Both the position numbers and the translations under genes were made by a program. Shown one piece after another: positions 45,836-54,248 of a DNA stretch of 64,000 nucleotides. The DNA is taken from NCBI GenBank assembly GCA_024638815.1, contig JAHEJM010000004.1, forward strand, positions 1 to 64,000, given 5' to 3'. Below the pieces are notes generated by a model. The model did not search any database. It was not told where the DNA came from and saw only the letters and a program-made list of their open reading frames with translations. How positions within the stretch are numbered: position 1 is the stretch's first letter; every line of letters begins with the position of its first letter. This stretch comes from Acidimicrobiales bacterium (GTDB lineage: Bacteria > Actinomycetota > Acidimicrobiia > Acidimicrobiales > SZUA-35).

Positions 45836-47154
45836 CCGACGAGACGGTAGTGGGCGAACCGGCCGCCATCGGGTCCGACGAGCCGGAGGGCCACACTCCG
45901 TCGGTGGAGGTGGTTGCCATCGGCACCGAGTTGTTGTTGGGTCAGATCGTCGACACCAATTCGTCGTGGATCGGCGAGCAACTGGCCGCCGCCGGGCTCA
46001 ACTCCCACTTCCAGACCAAGGTCGGCGACAATCCCACCCGCATCCGTTCGGTGCTGGAGCTGGCCCTCGATCGCAGCGACGCCGTGATCTGCTGTGGTGG
46101 TCTCGGCCCGACCCAGGACGACGTGACCCGGGAGGTCATGGCCGAGGTCATGGGGGTCGAGCTGGAACTGGACGAGGCGGTGGCCGGCCGCATCCGTCAC
46201 ATGTTCGCCAGCAGGGGTCGGACCATGCCCGACAACAACCTGCGCCAGGCCATGGTGCCGGTCGGGGCGTCGGTGATCGCTCAGCAACCGGGCACGGCCC
46301 CGGGGTTGATCTGCCCACTTGGGACCGAGGCCGGCTCCAAGGTGATCTACGCCGTGCCCGGTGTGCCCTACGAGATGAAGGAGATGGTGACCGGAACCAT
46401 CATCCCCGATCTGGTGGCCCGCTCCGGTCGACCGGCCGTCATCCGGTCCCGGTTGCTGCGGACCTGGGGAATGTCGGAGTCCGGCCTGTCCGAGATGCTG
46501 GGGCCTCGAATCGAGGAGCTGGACGAAATCGGCAACCCCACGCTGGCCTTCCTGGCCAGCGGGGTCGAAGGGCTGAAGGTCCGGATCACGGCCCGCGCCC
46601 ACGACGAGACGGCGGCCCGGGCCGTGCTCGACACCGAGGAACACCTGCTCCGCAGCCTCATGGGTGACATCGTGTTCGCCACCGACGGCGACAACATGGA
46701 GACCGTGGTGGTGGCCTCCCTGGCACGCCGGGGCCTCACCATCGCCGTGGCCGAGTCGGTCACCGGCGGCTATGTGGCCGGTCGGCTGTGCGCCGTGGCC
46801 GGAGCCAGCGAGGTGTTCCGGGGTGGGGTGGTGGCTTACCATCGTGACATCAAGCGGGACCTGTTGGGGGTGCAGGAGGGGCCGGTGGTGACCGAGGCGG
46901 CGGCCACGGCCATGGCCCAAGGGGCCCGGACCATACTGGGGGCCGACATCGGTATCGCCACCACCGGAGTCGCCGGGCCGGACGAGGCCGAGGGGCGACC
47001 GGTGGGCACGGTGTGCGCCGCCATCGCCGGTCTCGATGCCGCCGGGATCTCCCGGGATGTGGCCGTCACCATGCAGCTCCCCGGCGACCGGGAACGCATC
47101 CGCCAGTTCGCCACCATCTCCCTGCTCGATCTGCTCCGCAAACGCCTGCGCTAG
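45832..47154 (+). CDS. cinA: CinA-family protein (damage-inducible competence-associated)
   Basis: A 440-residue CinA with both parts: an N-terminal MoCo-binding/COG1058 domain (GTELLLGQIVDTNS, CCGGLGPTQDDVTRE, PGTAPG and YAVPGVPYEM) and a C-terminal NMN deamidase-like domain (AESVTGGYVAGRLC, GGVVAYHRDIKRDLLGV, GVAGPDEAEGRPVGTV). Such proteins hydrolyse ADP-ribose and deamidate NMN for NAD salvage. About 25 hydrophilic N-terminal residues precede the core. GTG start overlaps the upstream stop by 4 nt. In other bacteria it often precedes recA, which here is 3.4 kb away. Confidence 0.94.
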   Translation: MTDETVVGEPAAIGSDEPEGHTPSVEVVAIGTELLLGQIVDTNSSWIGEQLAAAGLNSHFQTKVGDNPTRIRSVLELALDRSDAVICCGGLGPTQDDVTREVMAEVMGVELELDEAVAGRIRHMFASRGRTMPDNNLRQAMVPVGASVIAQQPGTAPGLICPLGTEAGSKVIYAVPGVPYEMKEMVTGTIIPDLVARSGRPAVIRSRLLRTWGMSESGLSEMLGPRIEELDEIGNPTLAFLASGVEGLKVRITARAHDETAARAVLDTEEHLLRSLMGDIVFATDGDNMETVVVASLARRGLTIAVAESVTGGYVAGRLCAVAGASEVFRGGVVAYHRDIKRDLLGVQEGPVVTEAAATAMAQGARTILGADIGIATTGVAGPDEAEGRPVGTVCAAIAGLDAAGISRDVAVTMQLPGDRERIRQFATISLLDLLRKRLR

Positions 47155-47189
47155 GTCGGCGGCCCAACCCCGCTGCGCCCCCTCTACCC

Positions 47190-47274
47190 GGAACTTTGAG
47201 CCGCCCACGACCCCCTTGCGTGGAACTTTGAGCTGTCTACGACCCAGCAACGGGTCGTCCGGCGTTCAAAGTTC
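47190..47274. repeat. Direct plus inverted repeat between cinA and phr
   Basis: A 24-nt unit (GGAACTTTGAGC, then ACGACCC) occurs at 47190-47213 and 47222-47245. The reverse complement of its ends follows at 47252-47274 (GGGTCGT, then TTCAAAGTTC). ACGACCC/GGGTCGT around a 6-nt loop and GAACTTTGA/TCAAAGTTC outside an internal loop make a two-part hairpin. It sits between convergent genes and may terminate both transcripts. Confidence 0.75.
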
Positions 47275-47284
47275 GGCGGGTGGG

Positions 47285-48655
47285 TTAGCTGCGAACCGCC
47301 TTGTAGGCGGCCAGGGTGCGTTCCCGGGCCGCCTTGTGGTCGACGATTGGAAAGGGATAGGTTTCGCCCAGGGTCACGCCGGCGGCCGCCGGCTCCAGCG
47401 GTCCCGCAGCCGCCGGCTCGTGGATGATGCCCCTGGGTAGATCGGCCAGCTCGGGCACCCAGCGGCGGATGTAGTCACCGTCGGGGTCGAACTTCCGGCT
47501 TTGGGAGGTGGGGTTGAAGATGCGAAAGTAGGGCGCGGCGTCGGGCCCGGTGCCGGCCACCCACTGCCAGTTTCCGGCGTTCTGAGCCAGGTCGGCATCG
47601 ACCAGATGATGGCGGAAGAAGCGCTCGCCTCGCCGCCAGTCGACCAGAAGATCCTTGACCAGGAAACTGGCCGTGATCATGCGGACCCGATTGTGCATCC
47701 AGCCCGAGGCCACCAGCTGGCGCATGCCGGCGTCGACGATGGGGTAGCCGGTGCGCCCTTCACACCATGCCCGGAAACCCTCGTCGTCGTCCCGCCAGCC
47801 GATGTGGTTGTAGACCTCGTTGACCGCCGAGGTGGCAAGGTCCTGCCGCTGGGCCAGGATATGGGCGTACCAATCCCGCCACGCCAGCTGGCGGACGAAG
47901 GCGGCCCGGCCCGGGGAGTCGGTACCTACCACGTCGAGTACGGTACGGGCCGACAGCGTGCCGAATTTGAGGTCGGCCGACAGCTCCGACGTTCCGTCGA
48001 CGGCAGGGAGATCCCGGTTCTCGGGGTAGTCGTCCACATGATCGAGCCATGCCGTCAGACGGGCCCAGGCGGCATCAGGGCCCGGGGCCTGAGCAACCGG
48101 TCCGTCGGGCGAGGGGATCGGCGCCGATTCGACCCGCATCGGTAGACCCGGCCCCGGCTCGGGCCACGGCTCCACGTGGGTTCGAGCCCAGGCCTTGTGG
48201 AACGGGGTGAACACCTTGGACAGGGTGCCCTTCGCCGTCAGGACTCGTCCCGGTTCGTGGACCAGGTTGCCCCAGAACCGATGATGGGCGACGTCGACGG
48301 CATCGGATACCGCTGCGTCCCGACGGCGGGAGAACGGGGTGACATCGTTGTTGTAGTAGAGATCGGAGGCCCCGGTTTGGGCTGTCAGGGAGGCCAGGGC
48401 ATCGGCTGCCGCTCCGGGGCGGACCACCAGATTGCCGCCCTGGGTGCCGAGCTGGGCGTCGAGGGCGGCCAGGTGGGCCAGGAACTGGTTGCGTCGCATG
48501 TCGCCGGCGGCGGCCAGCAACGACGGTTCGAGCACATAGGCGGCGACCACGTGGCGGTGAGCGGCGGTGGCCTCGGCCCAAGCCGGGTTGGCCTCCAGTC
48601 GTAGGTCGCGACGGAACCAGACGATGCCCGGCTTGTCGGCCGCTTCAGCCGGCAA
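47285..48655 (-). CDS. phr: Deoxyribodipyrimidine photolyase
   Basis: A 456-residue class I photolyase/cryptochrome. The N-terminal antenna domain has VWFRRDLRLEANPAW. The FAD-binding C-terminal region has WRDWYAHIL, GRTGYPIVDAGMRQL and SGWMHNRVRMITASFLVKDLL, with the downstream WQWVAGTGPDAAPYFRIFNP segment that lines the lesion pocket. It repairs UV-induced pyrimidine dimers in DNA. The only upstream start is TTG 48655, which overlaps the 3' end of ilvE by 11 nt, so translation is likely coupled. Confidence 0.93.
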   Translation of the reverse strand: MPAEAADKPGIVWFRRDLRLEANPAWAEATAAHRHVVAAYVLEPSLLAAAGDMRRNQFLAHLAALDAQLGTQGGNLVVRPGAAADALASLTAQTGASDLYYNNDVTPFSRRRDAAVSDAVDVAHHRFWGNLVHEPGRVLTAKGTLSKVFTPFHKAWARTHVEPWPEPGPGLPMRVESAPIPSPDGPVAQAPGPDAAWARLTAWLDHVDDYPENRDLPAVDGTSELSADLKFGTLSARTVLDVVGTDSPGRAAFVRQLAWRDWYAHILAQRQDLATSAVNEVYNHIGWRDDDEGFRAWCEGRTGYPIVDAGMRQLVASGWMHNRVRMITASFLVKDLLVDWRRGERFFRHHLVDADLAQNAGNWQWVAGTGPDAAPYFRIFNPTSQSRKFDPDGDYIRRWVPELADLPRGIIHEPAAAGPLEPAAAGVTLGETYPFPIVDHKAARERTLAAYKAVRS

Positions 48656-49667
48656 CGGGGGTACGCCAGCCGTGGACGTCCTCGGTCCGGCCCAGCTGGA
48701 TGTCGACCAGGGCTTGGCGGAGCTTCAACGTGTTCTCACCGGGCCGGCCGTCACCGAGCTGGATGTCCTCGCCGTCGATCATGATCTTGCCCACCGGGGC
48801 GATGACCGCCGCCGTTCCCGACAGGAAGGCCTCACCGTGTTCGGCCCAGGCCTTCAGTTCCTCGACGGGCACACTTCGTTCCTCCACCCGGTAACCCATG
48901 TCGGCGGCCAGTGTGAGCACCGAGGCTCGGGTGACGCCGTGGAGGAAGGACTCATCGAGGTTGCGGGTGATCAGCCGTTCGTGGTCGACCAGGAAGAAGT
49001 TGGAGGCCCCGGTTTCGGTGATGTCGCCTCCGGTGGCGAACAGCACCTGATCGGCCACATGATCCCGCTTGGCGTCCAGCGTCGGGCCCAGCGCCATGGC
49101 GTAGTTGGCCCCCGACTTGATCATGCCGAATTGTGGTGTGGTCCGGGGGATCGTGGTCTCGACGTAGATGGACAGGGGTCGTATGCCACCGGCGAAGTAG
49201 TCGCCGACCGGAGAGGTGATGACATACAGCAGGCCCTCGGTGCTGGGCGAGGCGGCGGCTCCGATATTGCGAAGGGTGCCGATGAAGGTGGGACGGATAT
49301 AGAGCGAACCGGGGGGATCGGGGGTGAATCCGGCGTTGGCCTCCACGGCGTCGATGATCATGGTCCGCAGCAACTCGGCCCCGGGAGGTGGCATGCGGAG
49401 CTTGGAGATGCTCTGGATCATACGGGCCACGTGGTCGTCGAGCCGGAAGATGCCCAGCGACCCGTCGTGCTGTCGATGGGCCTTCAGCCCCTCGAAGCAG
49501 GTGCTGCCGTAGTGAAGAGCATGGGTGGCCGGATGGAGCGAGAAGTTCTCCAGCGGCCCGGCCCCACCGGAGTAGGTGTAGGTCCCGTCCTTCCATTCCG
49601 CCACGGTCATCTTGTCGCCGAACAGCGTGCCGAACGGGGCGGTGAAAGGATCCTGGGTGTTGCTCAT
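48645..49667 (-). CDS. ilvE: Branched-chain amino acid aminotransferase
   Basis: A 340-residue fold-type IV PLP aminotransferase. THALHYGSTCFEGLKA, YIRPTFIG, the PLP lysine in IKSGANYAMAL and GASNFFLVDHE are the class signatures of BCAT group II. It transfers amino groups to and from 2-oxo acids of Leu, Ile and Val. No other branched-chain gene is nearby. It is the middle gene of the minus-strand lipoprotein-ilvE-phr block. Confidence 0.94.
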   Translation of the reverse strand: MSNTQDPFTAPFGTLFGDKMTVAEWKDGTYTYSGGAGPLENFSLHPATHALHYGSTCFEGLKAHRQHDGSLGIFRLDDHVARMIQSISKLRMPPPGAELLRTMIIDAVEANAGFTPDPPGSLYIRPTFIGTLRNIGAAASPSTEGLLYVITSPVGDYFAGGIRPLSIYVETTIPRTTPQFGMIKSGANYAMALGPTLDAKRDHVADQVLFATGGDITETGASNFFLVDHERLITRNLDESFLHGVTRASVLTLAADMGYRVEERSVPVEELKAWAEHGEAFLSGTAAVIAPVGKIMIDGEDIQLGDGRPGENTLKLRQALVDIQLGRTEDVHGWRTPVAG

Positions 49668-49769
49668 GTCATACGTTCTACTAGGAAAGCACTCCGGTTG
49701 CGCAGATTTGCCCGGTTCGTTCCCCGTCGGTGTGGTGGCCCGACCGGCGACGTTCGCAGGCCGGGTCGA

Positions 49770-50294
49770 TCACGGCTCGATCGGCGGCGCGGTGATGGTG
49801 GAGTCGGGTCCGGTCGTGGTCGTGGTTGACGGCGAACCCCCGGGGTTCGCCGGGCCCGCCGTCGTGGCAGGCGTGACCGTCGTGGTCGACGACAGTGACG
49901 GCAGGCGGACGGTGGATGACGTGGATTCCGGAGGCCGGTTCTGCTGTTCGAGCAGTGCCGACTCGGCCTCGGGGTTGAGGGCCCGGCCGGTGGCCAGGGC
50001 GTAGTCGACACTGAGTTCGGAACAATAGGTGCCGAACACGAAGTCCTGGAAGGCAAGCTGCCGCTCCGACAGCTCGGCCCAGATCTCGGCCAGGAGCGTG
50101 GTGTCCATGCCGCACATTGTGGTGGCCACCTCGAGCTGGCGTTCCACCTCGGCCGGGGTGAGCTGGTGACCTGCGATCAGCTCAAGGTGATCCTCGATCG
50201 AGACCAGAGGGGTGTCATCGCTGCAGCCGGCCAGCAGCGACGCAACGATCAGGCCCACGGCCGACAGCTCGGCCATGACGGTTCGCAGGGTCAT
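49770..50294 (-). CDS. Putative lipoprotein
   Basis: A 174-residue protein with a signal segment ending in a lipobox (ASLLAGC). Residues 26-115 are helical with two cysteines (TTMCGM and GTYCSEL). The last 55 residues are Ser/Thr/Pro-rich and probably disordered, as in wall-spanning linkers. No domain is recognised. It is divergent from recA; the recA SOS operator lies 53 nt upstream of this start, so DNA damage might affect it too. Confidence 0.65.
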   Translation of the reverse strand: MTLRTVMAELSAVGLIVASLLAGCSDDTPLVSIEDHLELIAGHQLTPAEVERQLEVATTMCGMDTTLLAEIWAELSERQLAFQDFVFGTYCSELSVDYALATGRALNPEAESALLEQQNRPPESTSSTVRLPSLSSTTTVTPATTAGPANPGGSPSTTTTTGPDSTITAPPIEP

Positions 50295-50341
50295 GGCGCT
50301 CGGGGTGTGGTGATGTCGGGCAAAAATATCTCCGGAAACCG

Positions 50342-50370
50342 TTGAACGAACACCTGTTCGTCACTAGAGT
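50342..50370 (+). promoter_or_regulatory. recA promoter
   Basis: TTGAAC (50342-50347) and TAGAGT (50365-50370) are separated by exactly 17 nt and form the best sigma-70-type promoter in the window. The SOS operator occupies the spacer. Transcription should start near 50377, giving a leader of about 190 nt. Confidence 0.7.
50347..50360. promoter_or_regulatory. LexA/SOS operator
   Basis: CGAACACCTGTTCG matches the Gram-positive and actinobacterial LexA box pattern CGAAC-N4-GTTCG perfectly. It overlaps the -35 and spacer of the recA promoter, the expected arrangement for repression released on DNA damage. Confidence 0.85.
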
Positions 50371-50378
50371 GCAGGTGT

Positions 50379-50400
50379 GGAACTACAGCGTCGTAGTTCC
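50379..50400 (+). other. Hairpin at the 5' end of the recA transcript
   Basis: GGAACTAC (50379-50386) pairs with GTAGTTCC (50393-50400) with a 6-nt loop, right after the predicted transcription start. It may stabilise the mRNA 5' end or be a regulatory structure. Confidence 0.5.
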
Positions 50401-50567
50401 CACCCGGGCTTGGGCTCAGGCTCAGGATTCGAGCGTAGCTCGCAAACCATTCTTACCCCGGCAGCCTTCATTGTCACAACCAGTTCGTACTGTTGACGGC
50501 AGTGGTCCGGGATCCCCGGAAGAATCCCCCGAACACCTGCAGACAATCCTGAGAACAGGAGCATCCA

Positions 50568-51662
50568 GTGGAGAAGAACAAAGCGCTCGAAATGGCTCTC
50601 GGTAACATCGAGAAGCAGTTCGGCAAAGGCGCTGTGATGAAGATGGGCGAGAAGACGGGAATGGCGGTGGCCACCATCCCCACCGGGGCTCTCGCCCTCG
50701 ATCTGGCTCTGGGCGTCGGGGGTCTGCCCCGGGGTCGTGTGGTCGAGATCTACGGTCCCGAGGCGTCGGGTAAGTCCACCCTGGCCATGCATGTGGTGGC
50801 CGAAGCCCAGCGCAACGGCGGTATCTGCGCCTACATCGACGCCGAGCACGCCATGGATCCGGTCTACGCCGCCAACATCGGGGTCGACGTCGACGAACTG
50901 CTCATCTCCCAGCCCGACACCGGCGAGCAGGCCCTGGAGATCGCCGACATCCTGGTCCGTTCCGGCTCCATCGACGTGATCGTGATCGACTCGGTGGCAG
51001 CCCTGACTCCCCGAGCCGAAATCGAGGGCGACATGGGTGACACCCACGTCGGCCTCCAGGCTCGGCTCATGTCCCAAGCCCTGCGCAAGATCACCGGGAA
51101 TCTGAGCAAGACCGGCACCATTTGCGTGTTCATCAACCAGCTTCGGGAGAAGATCGGTGTCATGTTCGGCTCGCCCGAAACCACCCCCGGTGGCCGGGCC
51201 CTCAAGTTCTACAGCTCGGTTCGGCTCGACATCCGCCGCATTGAATCACTGAAGGACGGGGCCGAGGTGGTCGGTAACCGGACCAGGGTCAAGGTCGTCA
51301 AGAACAAGGTGGCTCCACCGTTTCGTCAGGCCGAATTCGACATCATGTACGGCAAGGGCATCAGTCGTGAGGGTTCGCTGCTCGATATCGCCGTCGAGCA
51401 CGACATCGTGAAGAAGTCGGGTGCCTGGTACACCTACGAGGGTGAACAGATCGGCCAGGGCCGGGAGAACGTCAAGAATTTCCTGGTGGCCAACCCCGAG
51501 CTGGTGATGGAGATCCAGGATCGGGTGTTGAAAGAGGTCGGGCTGGTCGAGCCCGACGATCTGCTCGATGTCACCGATGATGAGTCGGACTCGTCCACGT
51601 CAGGCAAGTCGAAATCAAAGTCGTCGAAGTCCAGGGACGATGAACCCATCTCGCTCGACTGA
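50568..51662 (+). CDS. recA: Recombinase RecA
   Basis: RecA, 364 residues, the strand-exchange ATPase and LexA co-protease. Walker [10 protein letters not shown] is at residues 63-71, [19 protein letters not shown] holds Walker B and the L1 region, and [20 protein letters not shown] spans the L2 loop. The tail after 330 is Ser/Lys/Asp-rich. GTG 50568 has CAGGAG upstream. It is preceded by a LexA box and followed by a long hairpin. recX, usually next to recA in actinobacteria, is not seen here. Confidence 0.98.
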   Translation: MEKNKALEMALGNIEKQFGKGAVMKMGEKTGMAVATIPTGALALDLALGVGGLPRGRVVEIYGPEASGKSTLAMHVVAEAQRNGGICAYIDAEHAMDPVYAANIGVDVDELLISQPDTGEQALEIADILVRSGSIDVIVIDSVAALTPRAEIEGDMGDTHVGLQARLMSQALRKITGNLSKTGTICVFINQLREKIGVMFGSPETTPGGRALKFYSSVRLDIRRIESLKDGAEVVGNRTRVKVVKNKVAPPFRQAEFDIMYGKGISREGSLLDIAVEHDIVKKSGAWYTYEGEQIGQGRENVKNFLVANPELVMEIQDRVLKEVGLVEPDDLLDVTDDESDSSTSGKSKSKSSKSRDDEPISLD

Positions 51663-51665
51663 GCG

Positions 51666-51710
51666 GGCTGCGGCCCGGTCGGGTCTATAGCCCGACTCGG
51701 GCCGGCAGCC
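51666..51710 (+). terminator. Long hairpin terminator after recA
   Basis: An 18-bp stem (GGCTGC-GGCCCG-GTCGGG pairing with CCCGAC-CGGGCC-GCAGCC) with two single-base bulges and the loop TCTATAG begins 4 nt after the recA stop. No U-run follows. It probably separates recA from the next gene. Confidence 0.65.
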
Positions 51711-51765
51711 GGGGCGGGCCGCTGCTCCCAGCTCGGTGTCGGCGAACGCGGTCACCGGTGTGCGG

Positions 51766-51771
51766 TACGAT
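51766..51771 (+). promoter_or_regulatory. Leaderless-type -10 element
   Basis: TACGAT followed by six bases and then GTG 51778. No ribosome-binding site is visible, so the guaB-like gene is probably transcribed leaderless from here, independent of recA. Confidence 0.5.
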
Positions 51772-51777
51772 GGACGG

Positions 51778-52866
51778 GTGTCCAGTAGAGCCGTCCCACT
51801 CGGGCTGACCTTCGACGACGTGCTTCTCGTACCGCAACGGTCGGCTATTCGTTCTCGACGTGACATCTCGGTGTCGACTCGACTGACCAGGCGACTGACC
51901 ATCAGCACTCCCATCATCGCCGCCAACATGGACACGGTCTGCGAATCCGACATGGCCATCGAGTTGGCACGGCTGGGCGGAATCGGTATTCTCCACCGGT
52001 TCATGCCCGTCGGTCTGCAGGCCGACATGGTTCACAAGGTAAAGGCGGAGGGTGACCTGCTGGTCGGAGCTGCCGTGGGCACCGACCACGACTCCATCGA
52101 TCGCAGCCGCCGGCTGGTCGAGGCCGGAGTGGACGTGCTGGTGCTCGACATCGCCCACGGACACGCCGACCATGCCATCGAAACCCTGTCGGAGTTGAAA
52201 CGGCGGTTTCCCTCGGTCGACGTGATCGCCGGCAATGTCGCCACCAGGGCCGGGGCCGAGGATCTGGTGGCGGCCGGGGCCGATGCGGTCAAGGTCGGGG
52301 TCGGTCCCGGCGGGGTCTGCACCACTCGTATCGTGGCCGGTGTCGGCGTGCCCCAGTGGACGGCCATCATCGATTGTGCCGCCACGCCCCTGTGTACTGC
52401 CGACGGTGAGTTCATCCCCATCATCGCCGACGGTGGCATTCGCACCTCGGCCGACATCGCCAAGGCGCTCGGTGCCGGTGCCAGCTCGGTCATGATCGGT
52501 AGCCTGTTCGCCGGTACCAAGGAGAGCCCGGGCGAGGTGGAGCAGTCACCCCGGGGCCTGGTCAAGCGAGTCCGTGGTATGGCCTCGTTCGAGGCCTTGG
52601 TATCCCGGGCCCGGCGGGATGGCCAGGACATCGACGAGGAGTACTTCGAGCAGCGTGCACCGGAGGGGGTGGCCGGCACGGTTCCCTACCGGGGATCCGT
52701 GGCCAAGGTGGTGGCGAACCTCGTGGCCGGGCTTCGGTCGGGCATGAGCTACAGCAACGCCGACACGATTCCCCGGTTCTGGGAGCGAGCCCGGTTCGTG
52801 CAGGTCACCGCCAACGGGGTGTGGGAGAGTCATCCCCACGCCACCTTGTCGCCCCAACAGCTCTGA
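51778..52866 (+). CDS. IMP dehydrogenase/GMP reductase family protein lacking CBS domains
   Basis: A 362-residue TIM barrel of the IMPDH/GMPR family. LTFDDVLLVPQRS, IAANMDTV, LDIAHGHADH, GVGPGGVCTTR with catalytic Cys181, IADGGIRTSADIAKALGAGA and RGMASF are present. The CBS pair of ordinary IMPDH (about 490 residues) is absent. In the flap, the IMPDH Arg-Tyr dyad position reads Glu288-Tyr289 (EEYF), closer to the GMPR pattern, while AHGH and the C-terminal WESHPH resemble IMPDH. Whether it makes XMP or reduces GMP cannot be decided by eye. GTG 51778 gives the family N-terminus. Confidence 0.85.
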   Translation: MSSRAVPLGLTFDDVLLVPQRSAIRSRRDISVSTRLTRRLTISTPIIAANMDTVCESDMAIELARLGGIGILHRFMPVGLQADMVHKVKAEGDLLVGAAVGTDHDSIDRSRRLVEAGVDVLVLDIAHGHADHAIETLSELKRRFPSVDVIAGNVATRAGAEDLVAAGADAVKVGVGPGGVCTTRIVAGVGVPQWTAIIDCAATPLCTADGEFIPIIADGGIRTSADIAKALGAGASSVMIGSLFAGTKESPGEVEQSPRGLVKRVRGMASFEALVSRARRDGQDIDEEYFEQRAPEGVAGTVPYRGSVAKVVANLVAGLRSGMSYSNADTIPRFWERARFVQVTANGVWESHPHATLSPQQL

Positions 52867-52884
52867 CAGTACGCTCGGGCGGTT

Positions 52885-54237
52885 ATGAGCGCACCCGTGT
52901 TGCCGCTGGACCCGGCTGAACGAGCCTCGCTCCAGCGTCGAACCCTCGTGGTGCTGTCGGCCAGCGCCGTGTTCGGTCGGGCCGCCATGTCCATTGCCTT
53001 CGTGGTCGCCAGCCTGTTGACCGAACGGATCCTGGGTTCGACCACCTGGGCCGGTGTGGCCAGCGCCGCCATCACGGTGGGCACGGCCTTGAGTTCCTCG
53101 GCCCTCAGCACCTACATGAGCCGTTCGGGGCGTCGCCCCGGTCTCGTTCTCGGCTATGTGGCCGCCGCCATCGGGGCCTCGATCGCGGTGTTCGGCGGTC
53201 AACTGTCCTTCCTGGTCGCCTACCTTCTCGGGTTGGTGTTGTTCGGAGTCGGGCAGGGTTCCACCAATCTCTCACGCTACGCCGCCGCCGATCTGGCAGA
53301 TCCGCTGACCCGGGGCAAGGCCATCGGCTATGTCGTCTTCGCATCCACCATCGGTGCGGTCGGGGGACCGGCCCTTTCCGGGGTGGCGGCATCGGTCGGG
53401 GAATGGTTCGGTCTCGACGAACTGGTGGGTGCCTTCGGATTCTCGGCCGGGTTCTTCGTGCTGGCCGGTGTGATGCTCTTCGTCTGGCTGCGGCCCGATC
53501 CGCTGGCCGCGGCCGGTCGGGTCAGCGGATCGAGGCGCACATCGTCGTCCGAGCCCGTGGCCGGTGCGGTGACTGCCGACGCCGTCTCCAACACCGGTGC
53601 CGCCCCGGTGGCCGAGTCCACGTTCGGCGAGAGTTCCGGTTTCTCGGCCGGCCTGGCCGCCACCATGGCCAATCCACTGTCCCGGCTGGCCCTGGCCGGT
53701 TTGGTGGTGTCCCAGGCGGTCATGGTCACGGTGATGACCATGACCCCCCTTCACATGGACGCCCACGACAAGCCGGTCGGTCTCATCGGTTGGGTGCTGT
53801 CGGCCCATACCGCCGGCATGTTCGCCTTCGCCCCGCTCGCCGGCTGGTTCGCCGACCGTTTCGGTCGCGTGCCCTCGGTGCTGGTGGCTGCGGTGATCCT
53901 CATCGTCTCCACGCTGATGACGGCCTTCGCCCACGAGGCGCCCTCGTATCTGATGTTCCCCGGGCTGTATCTTCTGGGTTTGGGCTGGAGCTTCGGTGAG
54001 GTCGGGTCCAGCGCTCTGTTGACCGAATCGGTGCCGGAAACCGACCAGGTGGCGGCCCAGGGAGCGGCCGACTTGATCAAAAGCGTCGCCTCCGGTGCCG
54101 GGGCTCTGGCGTCGGGCGTCGTGTTCACCATGGCCGGCTTTCACGTCCTGTCCGCTCTCGGGGTCATGGCCTCGGGACTCCTGCTGGTGGTGGCCTTCGT
54201 CCGGCTTCGACTCGATCGCCTCGCCATGACCGTCTGA
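52885..54237 (+). CDS. MFS transporter
   Basis: A 450-residue major facilitator superfamily protein with about 12 hydrophobic helices. The loop 2-3 motif appears as YMSRSGRRPG and its second-half counterpart as WFADRFGRVPS. The central cytoplasmic loop (about residues 205-260) is long and hydrophilic. Substrate unknown; most similar in style to drug/sugar efflux-type MFS. It begins 18 nt after the guaB-like gene and may share its transcript. Confidence 0.88.
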   Translation: MSAPVLPLDPAERASLQRRTLVVLSASAVFGRAAMSIAFVVASLLTERILGSTTWAGVASAAITVGTALSSSALSTYMSRSGRRPGLVLGYVAAAIGASIAVFGGQLSFLVAYLLGLVLFGVGQGSTNLSRYAAADLADPLTRGKAIGYVVFASTIGAVGGPALSGVAASVGEWFGLDELVGAFGFSAGFFVLAGVMLFVWLRPDPLAAAGRVSGSRRTSSSEPVAGAVTADAVSNTGAAPVAESTFGESSGFSAGLAATMANPLSRLALAGLVVSQAVMVTVMTMTPLHMDAHDKPVGLIGWVLSAHTAGMFAFAPLAGWFADRFGRVPSVLVAAVILIVSTLMTAFAHEAPSYLMFPGLYLLGLGWSFGEVGSSALLTESVPETDQVAAQGAADLIKSVASGAGALASGVVFTMAGFHVLSALGVMASGLLLVVAFVRLRLDRLAMTV

Positions 54238-54248
54238 ACGGACCGGCG

